A DNA stretch of 64,000 bases. Origin: Rhodoferax lithotrophicus (lineage in GTDB: Bacteria; Pseudomonadota; Gammaproteobacteria; Burkholderiales; Burkholderiaceae_C). Under the pieces are notes generated by a model. The model was given only the letters and a program-made list of their open reading frames with translations. It ran no database searches and was not told where the DNA came from. Location of the stretch: assembly GCF_019973615.1 (NCBI RefSeq), contig NZ_AP024238.1, positions 3,245,989 through 3,309,988 on the forward strand, read 5' to 3'. Shown here piece after piece: positions 18,559 through 27,502 of this stretch (the stretch's first letter is position 1; each line of letters starts with the position of its first letter). The position numbers and the translations under genes were made by a program.

Positions 18559-18590
18559 TGTTTAAGGGTTCTATTGTTTAAGGGTTCTAT
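18559..18590. repeat. Tandem duplication of a 16-bp unit
   Basis: TGTTTAAGGGTTCTAT occurs twice back to back (18559-18574 and 18575-18590), 12 bases upstream of the acyl-CoA dehydrogenase start, in its leader or promoter. The rest of 18591-18801 is AT-rich and probably holds the divergent promoters; TATGAT at 18719 is a possible -10 for the regulator gene. Confidence 0.8.
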
Positions 18591-18801
18591 TGATGACCAT
18601 GACCTTGCAGGCAACGTCATATAAATTGCATATCAGGCCAATTGGGATATGTATCGATTAACTTTCATGATGCTTAATTTCCCTTGAATAAGGTTGTGCA
18701 ACTTGTAAAGTTTGGATTCTATGATTGCCTTTTAGAATTCACTATGACAAAAGCAGCCTATTCATTTGCATTTCGAGCCAACTAAGGACGCATCAAAAAT
18801 C

Positions 18802-19869
18802 ATGCTGAATGCACTTCCAGGTTCGCTGTCTCCCACCGTTCCCATGACACTGGCCACAGAATTACTGACAGGTCTGGAACTGGATCAAGAGGTCATTCGC
18901 AAAGTGATTGAGCGTGCCAACATCGCCCCTGAGTTGTTTCAGGAATCCGGCGCGCGCATATCGATCGAACAGTTTTCGCGCTTTTACCGCCAATTGGCCA
19001 TCCTGCTGGATGATGAAACACCCGGCTTTTTTTCTCGCCCCTTGCGTCAAGGCAGCTTGAAGTTCTTGTGCCTGGGCATGTTTGGCTCACCCAATCTCGA
19101 CATTGCCTTGCATCGTTTCAGAAGTTACTTCCGCCTGGTGCTTGATGACATGGGTTTTGAGGTCACGCGCAGTGGTCATTTGACACGTATCGCCCTGGTT
19201 GAGCATGTGCGCCCCCAAGGCTCGCGCGTGTTGGTGCACGAAATCATGCTGAAGTTGGTACACGGTGTGGCCTCCTGGATGATTGATCGAAAAATTCCAC
19301 TCGTGCAAGTAGACTTCGCCTACCACCGGCCGCAGCGGGCATCGGAATATGTGTACCTCTTCCCTGGCCCTATCCATTTCGACAAGACGCAGACGGCGCT
19401 TTATATGGATTCGGAATATCTCTCGGCACCAATTCGCAAAAACATGGGGGCGTTCAGTACCTTTCTTCGTAATGCTCCGGCTGATTGGCTTTACGTTCCA
19501 TTCAGCGAAAAAATGCAGACCCATCGGGTGCGGGACTATCTGGAAACCCGCTTGGGTGAGCAACCAACGCTGGAATCCACTGGCAGGGCCTTACATTTCT
19601 CCAAGAGATCGCTGTCGCGCCGCCTTGCAGAGGAAGGCACAACTTTTCAGGCCATCAAGGACGAACTGCGCCGGGATATGGCGATCAACCAATTGCTGAA
19701 ATCCAACCTATCGGTGACCGACATCAGCCTGTCCATTGGTATTGAAAATCAGAGTGTGTTCAACCGGGCCTTCAAGCTCTGGACAGGAAGTACACCTGGA
19801 TCGTACCGACGTTTTGGCTCTTTAAGCAAAGGGACTTCGGTGAAACAGGAACCCGTGGAGTCAACCTGA
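18802..19869 (+). CDS. AraC-family transcriptional regulator (OruR-like)
   Basis: A 355-residue regulator. The ATG at 18802 is preferred over a TTG 36 bases earlier. The N-terminal 200 residues resemble the Arabinose_bd/OruR-type sensing domain (FSRFYRQLAILLDDETPGFF), and the C-terminal 100 residues form two helix-turn-helices, the second in the segment VTDISLSIGIENQSVFNRAF. It is divergent from the acyl-CoA dehydrogenase-thiolase-ligase operon, and regulation of that operon in response to a related acid or acyl-CoA is the natural inference. Confidence 0.88.
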   Translation: MLNALPGSLSPTVPMTLATELLTGLELDQEVIRKVIERANIAPELFQESGARISIEQFSRFYRQLAILLDDETPGFFSRPLRQGSLKFLCLGMFGSPNLDIALHRFRSYFRLVLDDMGFEVTRSGHLTRIALVEHVRPQGSRVLVHEIMLKLVHGVASWMIDRKIPLVQVDFAYHRPQRASEYVYLFPGPIHFDKTQTALYMDSEYLSAPIRKNMGAFSTFLRNAPADWLYVPFSEKMQTHRVRDYLETRLGEQPTLESTGRALHFSKRSLSRRLAEEGTTFQAIKDELRRDMAINQLLKSNLSVTDISLSIGIENQSVFNRAFKLWTGSTPGSYRRFGSLSKGTSVKQEPVEST

Positions 19870-19884
19870 ACAGCCATGTCCAGT

Positions 19885-19921
19885 CCAGAAACCAGGAAAA
19901 CCGCGCTCCTGAAATTTCTGG
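19885..19921. terminator. Hairpin between the convergent araC-type and cobA genes
   Basis: The outer stem CCAGAAA/TTTCTGG encloses an inner stem CAGGA/TCCTG, in the 95-base gap where both operons end. It could serve as a bidirectional terminator; the runs of A and T inside the outer stem are its only T-tract. Confidence 0.45.
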
Positions 19922-19932
19922 CCCCATCAACC

Positions 19933-19957
19933 GGCATAAATACACGTGATTGTGTTG
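19933..19957. repeat. 25-bp repeat shared with 57115-57139, copy 1
   Basis: The segment from GGCATAAA to GTGATTGTGTTG is nearly identical to 57115-57139, differing only by small indels. Both copies sit at or just after the 3' end of a plus-strand gene. Confidence 0.6.
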
Positions 19958-19964
19958 TAAACCC

Positions 19965-20780
19965 TTAACCGGCAACCACACGCAAAGGCTGTTGGGTGGT
20001 TTGTAGTGCCAGCAAACCCTGCATCACATCACCCACCACCATCACACTGGGGCTGGCCAAATTTTCACGGACGACCGTCTGCGCCAGTTCACTCAGCCTA
20101 CACACCACATAGCGCTGACCAGGCTGGCTAGCGTTTTGAATGATGGCCACCGGGGTGCTGTGCGGCAAGCCACACAACAAACCTTGCTCAATGTGAGCTA
20201 CCCCCGTCACACCCATGTAAATCACCAGAGTCAAACGTACACGATGGGCTGTGGTGGCCAGTTCGTGCCAATCGATGCCGGTATCGCCTGGCTTGGCGTG
20301 CCCGGTCACAAACACCACACCGTGTGCATGCTCGCGGTGCGTCAGCGGCACGCCCAGTGAGGTTACAGCGGCCAGACCGGCGGTGATGCCGTTGACCACG
20401 GTCACCGTGACACCTGCTGCGCGCAAATTTTCCACCTCTTCCCCACCCCGGCCAAAAACAAACGGATCACCACCTTTGAGGCGCACCACCCGCTCACCTT
20501 CACGCACAGCCAGCAGAATCAGTTTCTCAATAAACCGCTGGGGAGTTGACTTGCAGCCGCCGCGCTTGCCCACATGAATGATGCGTGTACCTTGCTTGGC
20601 AAGCGCCACCACCTCGTCGCTGACCAGGTCATCCACCAGAAGAAGGGTCGCCGACTCAATGGCTCTGAGCGCTTTGACGGTCAGCAATTCAGGGTCGCCC
20701 GGACCCGCACCAACCAGCGTGCACTGGCCCCATGCGGCATGTGCCTGGGTGAGCCCTGCAGATGTGGTGATATTTTTCAC
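19965..20780 (-). CDS. cobA: Uroporphyrinogen-III C-methyltransferase (siroheme pathway)
   Basis: A 271-residue SUMT that adds two methyl groups from S-adenosylmethionine to uroporphyrinogen III, making precorrin-2. It starts with GTG at 20780, supported by GAGGAG 7 bases before. Motifs are LVGAGPGDPELLTVKAL near the N-terminus, VGKRGGCKSTPQ, RLKGGDPFVFGRGGEE and GVPLTHRE. No CysG dehydrogenase/ferrochelatase part is fused, so precorrin-2 is finished by another enzyme. It is last in the nitrate assimilation operon, fitting the siroheme need of NirB. Confidence 0.95.
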   Translation of the reverse strand: MKNITTSAGLTQAHAAWGQCTLVGAGPGDPELLTVKALRAIESATLLLVDDLVSDEVVALAKQGTRIIHVGKRGGCKSTPQRFIEKLILLAVREGERVVRLKGGDPFVFGRGGEEVENLRAAGVTVTVVNGITAGLAAVTSLGVPLTHREHAHGVVFVTGHAKPGDTGIDWHELATTAHRVRLTLVIYMGVTGVAHIEQGLLCGLPHSTPVAIIQNASQPGQRYVVCRLSELAQTVVRENLASPSVMVVGDVMQGLLALQTTQQPLRVVAG

Positions 20781-20807
20781 ACCGTACTCCTCATATTTGT
20801 TTTGAAC

Positions 20808-23681
20808 TCACGCGGGGGCAGCCTGCATTTGCCGCACCATACGCTGTAACTGCGGTACACATGAGCCGCAATTGGTGCCACATTTCAGAGCCGATTGCAG
20901 TGATGCCAGTTTGTCACCAGGCTCGCTGGTGCAGCTCTTCAGGTGTGACGCAATAGCCATGTCGGTCACGTTAAAACAGGTACAGACTGGCGTGCCGCGC
21001 GACACCACGGGCAGCGGCGGCGTGGCGCCCGGTACCAGCAAGGCACGACCATAAGAATGGGCGGGCAACTTGTCTTTGAGCAGCGTGGTGATCCAGCTTT
21101 GGGCGCGGGTATCACCCGCCAGCAGAAAGCTGTCAAGCGAAGTCTGGGTGTCGCCCTCCCGCAGGTGAATGGCCCGCCGTTGTCCGCGCTTGTGATCTGA
21201 ATAACGCAAGACATTTACACCGTCAAGGCGCAACAAAGCCTCAATTTTCTCCAGCACCACATCCGGCACAGGCTGGTGGTGGGCGGCTCGAAACTGCAAA
21301 CCACAACACTCAGAGGCCCCCCCATGAGGTGCGCCATCAGAAAACGGCACCACACTGGCAAAGGCAAACTCCCGCAACAATGCCTGAAGCGCCATGAGGA
21401 CAGTCAGCACACTGGCCTCAGGCAGCCAGGCCACGGCCAAAAGGTTCCACGGCAAATCCGCCTTCAGAATCTTGACGGCGCTGTGCTTGAACTCAGGCTG
21501 TTTGGAATCTGGGCAAAACACTGATGTGGTGAGCGCATTAACCCCTGCCAGCCGTTGACCGGTAGCGCTGATGCCACTCAGAAACTCTTCACCCCAATGC
21601 ATCGCGATAAAGGCCTGATTCACCGCCACTTCTGCGCTGGCTTGCACTGGCAGCATGATGGAGCCCTGCTTGCTGGTGACGTGCACCAGTTCACCGGGCT
21701 GGAGTGCCAGCTTGGCCAGGTCCTGCGGGTGCAGGGCCACCACAGGTTCGCTGGCATGACCAAATAATCGCCCCAGCGTACCGGTGCGGCTCATGCCATG
21801 CCACTGGTCACGCAAGCGGCCCGTGGTGAGTGAAAACGGGTAGCGGGCACTGCGTGGCTCAGCGACCGGACGATAGACGGTGCTGACAAAGCGGGCTTTG
21901 CCATCTGGTGTGGGGAAGACGGCATCTTCGTAAAGTCTTGCCTGGCCTTGCTGTTCACCCGCTTTCAAGGGCCATTGCTGGGGGGCTTGCTCCAGCATGG
22001 CGTAACTCATGCCGGTGATGTCCAGGTCACGGCCACGGGTGGATTCACGGTGTTCATTCCAGATCGACTCGGGGTTGGTGTAGGGAAAGAGCGTACGTGA
22101 ACCCGTCTCCGGGATCGGCATCCGCGGGGGGAGCAGGGCTTCCAGACGCTGCGCGAAATGGGTGGCAATGTGCCAGTCGTGGCGAGCTTCTCCGTTGGGG
22201 CGGATGGCGGCGCGCACACGACTGATGCGCCGCTCTGAATTGGTCACCGTGCCTTCTTTTTCGCCCCAGGTGGTGGCGGGCAACAGCAGATCCGCATAGG
22301 CACAAGTGGCGGTGCTGGCAAAGGCTTCTTGCACCACCACAAACTCGACGCGCTCAAGTGCCCGGCGCACGGTGGCTTGATCGGGCATACTTTGCGCCGG
22401 GTTGGTACAGGCAATCCACAAGGCCTTGATTTCACCGTCGGCCGCCGCCTGGAATAGTTCCACCGCAGTTTTGCCGGGTTGGGAGGGCACCTCTGGCACC
22501 CCCCAAAGTGCGGCCACCTCCCTGCGGTGCACCGGGTTGCCCAGATCGCGGTGACCCGACAGCAAATTGGCCATCCCCCCCACTTCACGGCCGCCCATGG
22601 CATTGGGCTGGCCGGTCAGTGAAAATGGTCCGGCACCGGGTTTCCCAATTTGTCCGGTAGCCAGATGCAGGTTGATCAGTGCGGCATTTTTGGCGCTGCC
22701 ACTGCTGGATTGGCTCAACCCCTGGCAATACAGACTTAAGGTTGGTTTTCGGCCTGTAGCCCTTGTTGTATCTGCGCTAGAAGCTATAAAGTTTGAATCA
22801 TCCCGGGTGTCTAGACCGGCAAACAGGCGCGCTGCCTGCAGCAAATCAGCCTGTGAGATGCCGCAGATCTGCGCCACCAACTCAGGTGTGGCATCACGCA
22901 CCGTGGTTTTGAGCGCATCAAAACCGCTGGTATGGGCGGCCATAAACGCCTGATCCACCCAACCCTCCCACAACATGAGGTGCAACATGCCGTTGAACAG
23001 CATCACATCGGTGCCCGGCAAGATCGGCAGATACACATCGGCAATGTCTGCGGTATCCGTCTTGCGCGGATCCACCACAATGATTTTCAGGGCTGGATTG
23101 GTTTTGCGGGCGTCTTCAATGCGCCTGAACAGGATCGGGTGCGCATAAGCCGTGTTGGAACCCACGATAAAAATGGTGTCCGCATGGCCGATATCGTCAT
23201 AACAACTGGGCGGTGCATCCATACCCAATGCCTGTTTGTAGCCAGCGACTGCGCTGCTCATACACAGGCGCGAGTTGCTATCAATGTTGTTGGTGCCGAT
23301 CAGGCCTTTGACGAGTTTGTTGAAGACGTAATAGTCTTCGGTGAGCAACTGGCCGGAGATGTAAAACCCCACTGCATCCGGGCCGTGCTGTGTGATGGTA
23401 CGGGCAAAACGCTGAGCCGCCAGATCAAGCGCGTGATCCCAGCTGATCTGCTGCGTTGGGCCATGGCGTTGCAAGCGCTGCAAAGGTTGCAACAAGCGGG
23501 TTTGCCCGGTCACCACACTGCTGGCCGTCAGGTGCAGGGTCGACCCCTTGCTGCACAAGCGCCCGAAGTTGGCCGGATGGTCGGGGTCACCACGCACGCC
23601 GGTGATCTGCTTGCCATCGGATTGAATGATCACCCCGCAGCCCACGCCGCAGTAAGGACAGGTTGAACGTGTTTCAGTCAT
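20808..23681 (-). CDS. nasA: Assimilatory nitrate reductase catalytic subunit with C-terminal BFD domain
   Basis: A 957-residue cytoplasmic molybdoenzyme reducing nitrate to nitrite. The N-terminal [4Fe-4S] ligands are CPYCGVGC and the later FGRLCSKGS. The bis-MGD core contains NSRLCMSSAVAGYK and YCQGLSQSSSGSAKNAALIN, and the C-terminal lobe has TGRLRDQWHGMSRTG. The end is a BFD-type [2Fe-2S] domain (CTCFNVTD ... CGTNCGSC). An ATG 9 bases earlier (23690) is equally possible; neither has a clear ribosome site. A copy of the 37-bp repeat is inserted in frame near residues 299-311, just before SLYCQG. No flavin reductase subunit is adjacent. Confidence 0.95.
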   Translation of the reverse strand: MTETRSTCPYCGVGCGVIIQSDGKQITGVRGDPDHPANFGRLCSKGSTLHLTASSVVTGQTRLLQPLQRLQRHGPTQQISWDHALDLAAQRFARTITQHGPDAVGFYISGQLLTEDYYVFNKLVKGLIGTNNIDSNSRLCMSSAVAGYKQALGMDAPPSCYDDIGHADTIFIVGSNTAYAHPILFRRIEDARKTNPALKIIVVDPRKTDTADIADVYLPILPGTDVMLFNGMLHLMLWEGWVDQAFMAAHTSGFDALKTTVRDATPELVAQICGISQADLLQAARLFAGLDTRDDSNFIASSADTTRATGRKPTLSLYCQGLSQSSSGSAKNAALINLHLATGQIGKPGAGPFSLTGQPNAMGGREVGGMANLLSGHRDLGNPVHRREVAALWGVPEVPSQPGKTAVELFQAAADGEIKALWIACTNPAQSMPDQATVRRALERVEFVVVQEAFASTATCAYADLLLPATTWGEKEGTVTNSERRISRVRAAIRPNGEARHDWHIATHFAQRLEALLPPRMPIPETGSRTLFPYTNPESIWNEHRESTRGRDLDITGMSYAMLEQAPQQWPLKAGEQQGQARLYEDAVFPTPDGKARFVSTVYRPVAEPRSARYPFSLTTGRLRDQWHGMSRTGTLGRLFGHASEPVVALHPQDLAKLALQPGELVHVTSKQGSIMLPVQASAEVAVNQAFIAMHWGEEFLSGISATGQRLAGVNALTTSVFCPDSKQPEFKHSAVKILKADLPWNLLAVAWLPEASVLTVLMALQALLREFAFASVVPFSDGAPHGGASECCGLQFRAAHHQPVPDVVLEKIEALLRLDGVNVLRYSDHKRGQRRAIHLREGDTQTSLDSFLLAGDTRAQSWITTLLKDKLPAHSYGRALLVPGATPPLPVVSRGTPVCTCFNVTDMAIASHLKSCTSEPGDKLASLQSALKCGTNCGSCVPQLQRMVRQMQAAPA
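22751..22787 (-). repeat. 37-bp palindromic repeat, copy 2 (in frame within nasA)
   Basis: On the coding strand it reads ATAGCTTCTAGCGC-N9-AAGGGCTACAGGCC, encoding IASSADTTRATGR. It adds residues just before the conserved SLYCQGLSQSS segment of NasA and is in the same reading frame as copies 4, 8, 9 and 12. Confidence 0.85.
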
Positions 23682-23741
23682 GATGAGCATTTCTGGCAAG
23701 GGCGAACCGTGGTGTGTTGGAGGTGTCTTGATCTGTCGCGG

Positions 23742-24125
23742 TCAGGCACACACCGTATGCTGGGTCGGGCCCGCCACCGGACGGGTCAGATTAATGGCGT
23801 GACTGGCCAACTCGGCAACCAGCAGGAACACTTGACCCGCTTCCACCTTGACGCTGAATTTGGGTGTGCAGCCGTCGTCAGGCGCAGCCGCTTGGCCGGT
23901 GCCCAAACCAATCGTCCAGTTATGCAGCGGGCAGGCCACGCTGGTGCCAAACACAATGCCCTGGCTCAGCGGGCCGCCTTTGTGTGGACAGCGATCCAGC
24001 AGGGCAAACACCTCATTTTTGTCGTTGCGAAACACCGCCACGTCCAATCCTTGGGCACGGCTCACCCGGCGTGAACCCAGAACGGGAATATCTTCGATGG
24101 CGCAAACCAGTGTCCAGTTGTTCAT
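23742..24125 (-). CDS. nirD: Nitrite reductase small subunit
   Basis: A 127-residue Rieske-fold protein that partners NirB. The Rieske ligands are present (RCPHKGGPLSQG and ACPLHNW), as in actinobacterial and many betaproteobacterial NirD and unlike the cluster-less enterobacterial form. It lies between nasA (60 bases) and the PilJ-domain gene (66 bases, with a palindromic repeat between), so nirB and nirD are not adjacent here. Confidence 0.93.
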   Translation of the reverse strand: MNNWTLVCAIEDIPVLGSRRVSRAQGLDVAVFRNDKNEVFALLDRCPHKGGPLSQGIVFGTSVACPLHNWTIGLGTGQAAAPDDGCTPKFSVKVEAGQVFLLVAELASHAINLTRPVAGPTQHTVCA

Positions 24126-24140
24126 TTTGCTATTCCTTTT

Positions 24141-24177
24141 GTAGCTATTGAAGCTTGTTTTATAAGTGCTAGAGGTT
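24141..24177 (+). repeat. 37-bp palindromic repeat, copy 3 (between the PilJ-domain gene and nirD)
   Basis: GTAGCTATTGAAGC-N9-AAGTGCTAGAGGTT with a T-run after it. It fills most of the 66-base gap, 16 bases upstream of the nirD start codon. Confidence 0.75.
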
Positions 24178-24191
24178 GATTTTTTATATAT

Positions 24192-24989
24192 TCAAACTTT
24201 GATGGCGGAGTACAAGGCGGTCACCGAGTCCATCGTAGTCAGCAGGTTTTCGCTGGCCTGAAACACCTCCGTCATGGATCGGTCTGTGCCGCTGCCAGGT
24301 TTCAGTTTTTGCAACGCGTTGTCAAAAAACACCCATTGCCCTTGCGCCTGCTGCAGCTCTTGCCGGATGCGTGTCGTGGCCAGCGGTGAGTCATACAAAA
24401 CCGCATTGGCACCGACAAATTCGCTGCGGGCCTTCATGATCTCGGCGATGCTGCTGGCAGCACCCACATCCAGCCGGGCCGCCAGATAGAACTTGGCCAT
24501 ACGTTGGCTGAGCATGCGTTGTCGACCCGCCAGATTAACCAGTTTGCCGACAGGTTTGCCCAGAGTGGCCTCGTATTGACCGGTTCCCTGGTTGGCCAAG
24601 GCCAGCACCTGGCTGTCTTGCATCAACAGATGGGCTGCAGCGCTTTTATCGGGCTGGGCACCAATCAACGCCGTCTTGTAATCACTCCACTCCAGCTCCA
24701 GCTTGCTGTAGGTGAGCTTGATCTCCGGGCTGGGCGCAAACGCTTTGAGCTCAATGAGTTGCCGGTCAAACAAGGCCATGGACTTGTCCAGCACACGCTG
24801 GGCATTGGGAGGCTCGATACCCTGCACCAATGCCAACCAGGCCTTGGCCATACGCTGGCTGAGCATGCGTTGTCGCCCGGCCTTGTTGATGGCATCCGGC
24901 AGGTCAAGCACCTGTGTGTGGGCCGAGGTGCCCAACCAGAGGGCCCATGGTGCGGCACCAAGTGCGGTCAAATAGGTTCTGCGTTTCAT
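24192..24989 (-). CDS. Exported PilJ-domain protein without output domain
   Basis: A 265-residue protein starting at 24989, with KRRTYLTALGAAPWALWLG as a Tat-like or Sec signal. The mature part contains two copies of the PilJ/NIT-like helical motif, NKAGRQRMLSQRMAKAW and NLAGRQRMLSQRMAKFY, about 130 residues apart. This is the type IV pili methyl-accepting chemotaxis transducer N-terminal domain, related to the periplasmic nitrate-binding bundle of NarX. There is no later membrane helix, kinase, HAMP or GGDEF part, so it should be free in the periplasm. Its place between nirB and nirD suggests a role tied to nitrate/nitrite, but no function is established. Confidence 0.8.
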   Translation of the reverse strand: MKRRTYLTALGAAPWALWLGTSAHTQVLDLPDAINKAGRQRMLSQRMAKAWLALVQGIEPPNAQRVLDKSMALFDRQLIELKAFAPSPEIKLTYSKLELEWSDYKTALIGAQPDKSAAAHLLMQDSQVLALANQGTGQYEATLGKPVGKLVNLAGRQRMLSQRMAKFYLAARLDVGAASSIAEIMKARSEFVGANAVLYDSPLATTRIRQELQQAQGQWVFFDNALQKLKPGSGTDRSMTEVFQASENLLTTMDSVTALYSAIKV

Positions 24990-25017
24990 CAAAGGTTTCC
25001 GTAGGTTGGGCGCAGAC

Positions 25018-27477
25018 TCAAGCTGGCTGCGCTTCTATCTTGATGGTGTGAAACTGCCGGGTGTCCACCGCTGCCTTGTCAAATTCAAACCATGGATCGG
25101 GTTCACCGTCCAGCGCAAATTGCAGTTGCGCCCACAGCGCCTGGCGACCCGCAGCGTCTTCCACAATGCGTTTCTTGACGTAATCCAGACCAACACGGTT
25201 CACATAGTGCACGGTGCGTTCCAGGTACCAGCCTTCGGTGCGGTACAACTCACAAAACGCGCCGGTGTATTCCAGCACCTCAGCGGCAGTTTTGACCTTG
25301 ACCAGAAAGTGCGCGACTTCGGTCTTGATACCGCCGTTGCCCGCCACATACATTTCCCAGCCGCTATCGACACCGATGATGCCCACATCCTTGATACCCG
25401 CCTCGGCACAGTTGCGCGGGCAACCACTCACGGCAAATTTCACCTTATGCGGGGCGTACATGCGCCACATGGCGCGCTCCAGATCTTTACCCATCTGGGT
25501 GCTGTCTTGGGTGCCCATGCGGCACCATTCACTGCCAACACAGGTTTTGACAGTGCGTAACGCCTTGGCATAAGCATGGCCGCTGGGCATGCCAATATCT
25601 TGCCAGACCGCCTGCAGGTCTTCTTTTTTCACACCCAGCAAATCGATGCGCTGGCCGCCGGTGACCTTGACGGTGGGAATCTTGTACTTGTCCACCACAT
25701 CGGCAATCCGGCGCAATTCACTGGCCGTGGTTTCACCACCCCACATGCGGGGAATCACACTGTAGGTGCCATCTTTCTGGATGTTGGCATGGCTGCGTTC
25801 GTTGATGAAGCGGCTTTGTGGGTCGTCTCGTGCCTCTTTGGGCCAGGTGCTGATCAGGTAGTAATTCACCGCCGGGCGGCAAGACGCACAACCATTGGGC
25901 GTTTTCCACTCCAGAAAGGCAAAGACATCGGCGATTTTGAGCAGTTTGTTGCTCTTGATGGCATCGCGCACGGCTTGGTGCCCATGGTCGGTGCAGGCGC
26001 ACATGGCCTTGGTTTTGGGTGTGGCCGAGTAGTCACCACCAGCCGTAAACATCAGCAACTGCTCGACCAGCCCGGTACAAGAGCCGCATGAAGCACTGGC
26101 CTTGGTGTGTTTGCGTACTTCATCCAGCGTGAACAGGCCTTTTTCCTTGATGGCTTTGCAGATGGTGCCTTTGGTGACGCCATTGCAGCCGCAGACCTCG
26201 TCGCTGTCTTTCATGGCGGCGGCTTTGTTCTGGCCCTGGTGGCCGACGTCGCCGATGTTGCTCTCGCCAAACATCAGTTTGTCGCGGATGTCGGCAATCG
26301 GGCGACCGTCGCGCAGCAGCTTGAAATACCAGCTGCCATCGACCGTGTCGCCATACAGGCAGGCCCCAACCAGTTTGTCGTCCTTGAGCACCAGTTTTTT
26401 GTACACCCCGCCTTGGGGGTCACTCATGATGATGTCTTCAAAGCCTTCGCCGCCGGAAAAGTTGCCTGCGCTGAACAAATCAATGCCGGTGACCTTGAGT
26501 TTGGTCGAGGTCAGCGAGCCGACATAGCGCCCAATGCCAAACTGCGCCAGATGGTTGGCCGCGACCTTGGCCTGCTCAAACAGCGGGGCCACCAGGCCGT
26601 AAGCGGTGCCACGGTGTGCGGCACATTCACCCACCGAGTAGATACGTGCGTCGGTGGTGGTTTGCAGCGTGTCGTTGACCACAATACCTTTGTCGCAGTG
26701 CAGGCGCATGCTCTGGGCCAGTTCGGTGTTGGGCCGAATGCCCACCGCCATCACGACCAGATCGGCGGGTACCTCGGTGCCGTCTTTGAATTGGATGGCG
26801 GTCACGCGGCCATCGGGGCCACCAACCAGCGCCTGGGTTTGGGCCCCCATCAGGAAATTGAGGCCACGTTGTTCCAGGGATTTTTGCAGCAGCTTGCCCG
26901 CCACGTCGTCCAGCTGGCGGTCCATCAAGGTGGGCATGACGTGCACCACACTCACCGTCATACCGCGCAGCATCAGGCCGTTGGCGGCTTCCAGCCCGAG
27001 CAAACCGCCCCCAATCACGACCGCGTGTTTGTACTGGGTGGCGGCATCGATCATGGCTTGGGTGTCGGCAATGTCGCGGTAGGCAATCACCCCTTTCAAA
27101 TCCTTGCCCGGAATCGGCAGCATGAAGGGGTTGGAGCCAGTGCACAGCAGCAGGCGGTCGTATTCAGCGCTGAGGGTTTCACCCGCAGCGTTTTGGGCAT
27201 GTACCAGGCGTTTGACCCGATCCACCGAGGTGACACGCCAGCCCGCATGTAAGGTGATGTGGTGGTCGGTGTACCACTCAAACGAGTTCAGCACGATCTC
27301 GTCAAGAGTTTGTTCACCGGCCAGCACCGGGCTGAGCAAGATGCGGTTGTAGTTGGGATGTGGCTCGGCACCAAAGACGGTGATGTCGTACAGCTCGGGG
27401 GCGATTTTGAGCAGTTCTTCCAGGGTACGCACACCGGCCATGCCGTTGCCCACCATCACGAGTTTCATTTTTTTCAT
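25018..27477 (-). CDS. nirB: Nitrite reductase [NAD(P)H] large subunit
   Basis: An 819-residue cytoplasmic enzyme reducing nitrite to ammonium with NAD(P)H. Order: FAD/NAD-binding domains (VMVGNGMAGVRTLEELL at the N-terminus, VVIGGGLLGLEAANGL near residue 150), two BFD-type segments (CGCNGVTKGTIC ... CGSCTGLVEQ and a second CACTDHG ... GCASCRP), then the siroheme/[4Fe-4S] half with TCVGSEWCRMGTQDS and SGCPRNCAEAG supplying the four cysteines. GGAGAA 5-10 bases before the ATG is a good ribosome site. It is inside the nrtABC-nirB-nirD-nasA-cobA operon. Confidence 0.96.
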   Translation of the reverse strand: MKKMKLVMVGNGMAGVRTLEELLKIAPELYDITVFGAEPHPNYNRILLSPVLAGEQTLDEIVLNSFEWYTDHHITLHAGWRVTSVDRVKRLVHAQNAAGETLSAEYDRLLLCTGSNPFMLPIPGKDLKGVIAYRDIADTQAMIDAATQYKHAVVIGGGLLGLEAANGLMLRGMTVSVVHVMPTLMDRQLDDVAGKLLQKSLEQRGLNFLMGAQTQALVGGPDGRVTAIQFKDGTEVPADLVVMAVGIRPNTELAQSMRLHCDKGIVVNDTLQTTTDARIYSVGECAAHRGTAYGLVAPLFEQAKVAANHLAQFGIGRYVGSLTSTKLKVTGIDLFSAGNFSGGEGFEDIIMSDPQGGVYKKLVLKDDKLVGACLYGDTVDGSWYFKLLRDGRPIADIRDKLMFGESNIGDVGHQGQNKAAAMKDSDEVCGCNGVTKGTICKAIKEKGLFTLDEVRKHTKASASCGSCTGLVEQLLMFTAGGDYSATPKTKAMCACTDHGHQAVRDAIKSNKLLKIADVFAFLEWKTPNGCASCRPAVNYYLISTWPKEARDDPQSRFINERSHANIQKDGTYSVIPRMWGGETTASELRRIADVVDKYKIPTVKVTGGQRIDLLGVKKEDLQAVWQDIGMPSGHAYAKALRTVKTCVGSEWCRMGTQDSTQMGKDLERAMWRMYAPHKVKFAVSGCPRNCAEAGIKDVGIIGVDSGWEMYVAGNGGIKTEVAHFLVKVKTAAEVLEYTGAFCELYRTEGWYLERTVHYVNRVGLDYVKKRIVEDAAGRQALWAQLQFALDGEPDPWFEFDKAAVDTRQFHTIKIEAQPA

Positions 27478-27502
27478 GGGGTTCTCCTCTATCAGGACAA
27501 AA

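Noticed and set aside
26107-27252. 381-codon plus-strand frame opposite nirB
   Set aside because: Shadow of nirB; no recognisable motif and no ribosome site.
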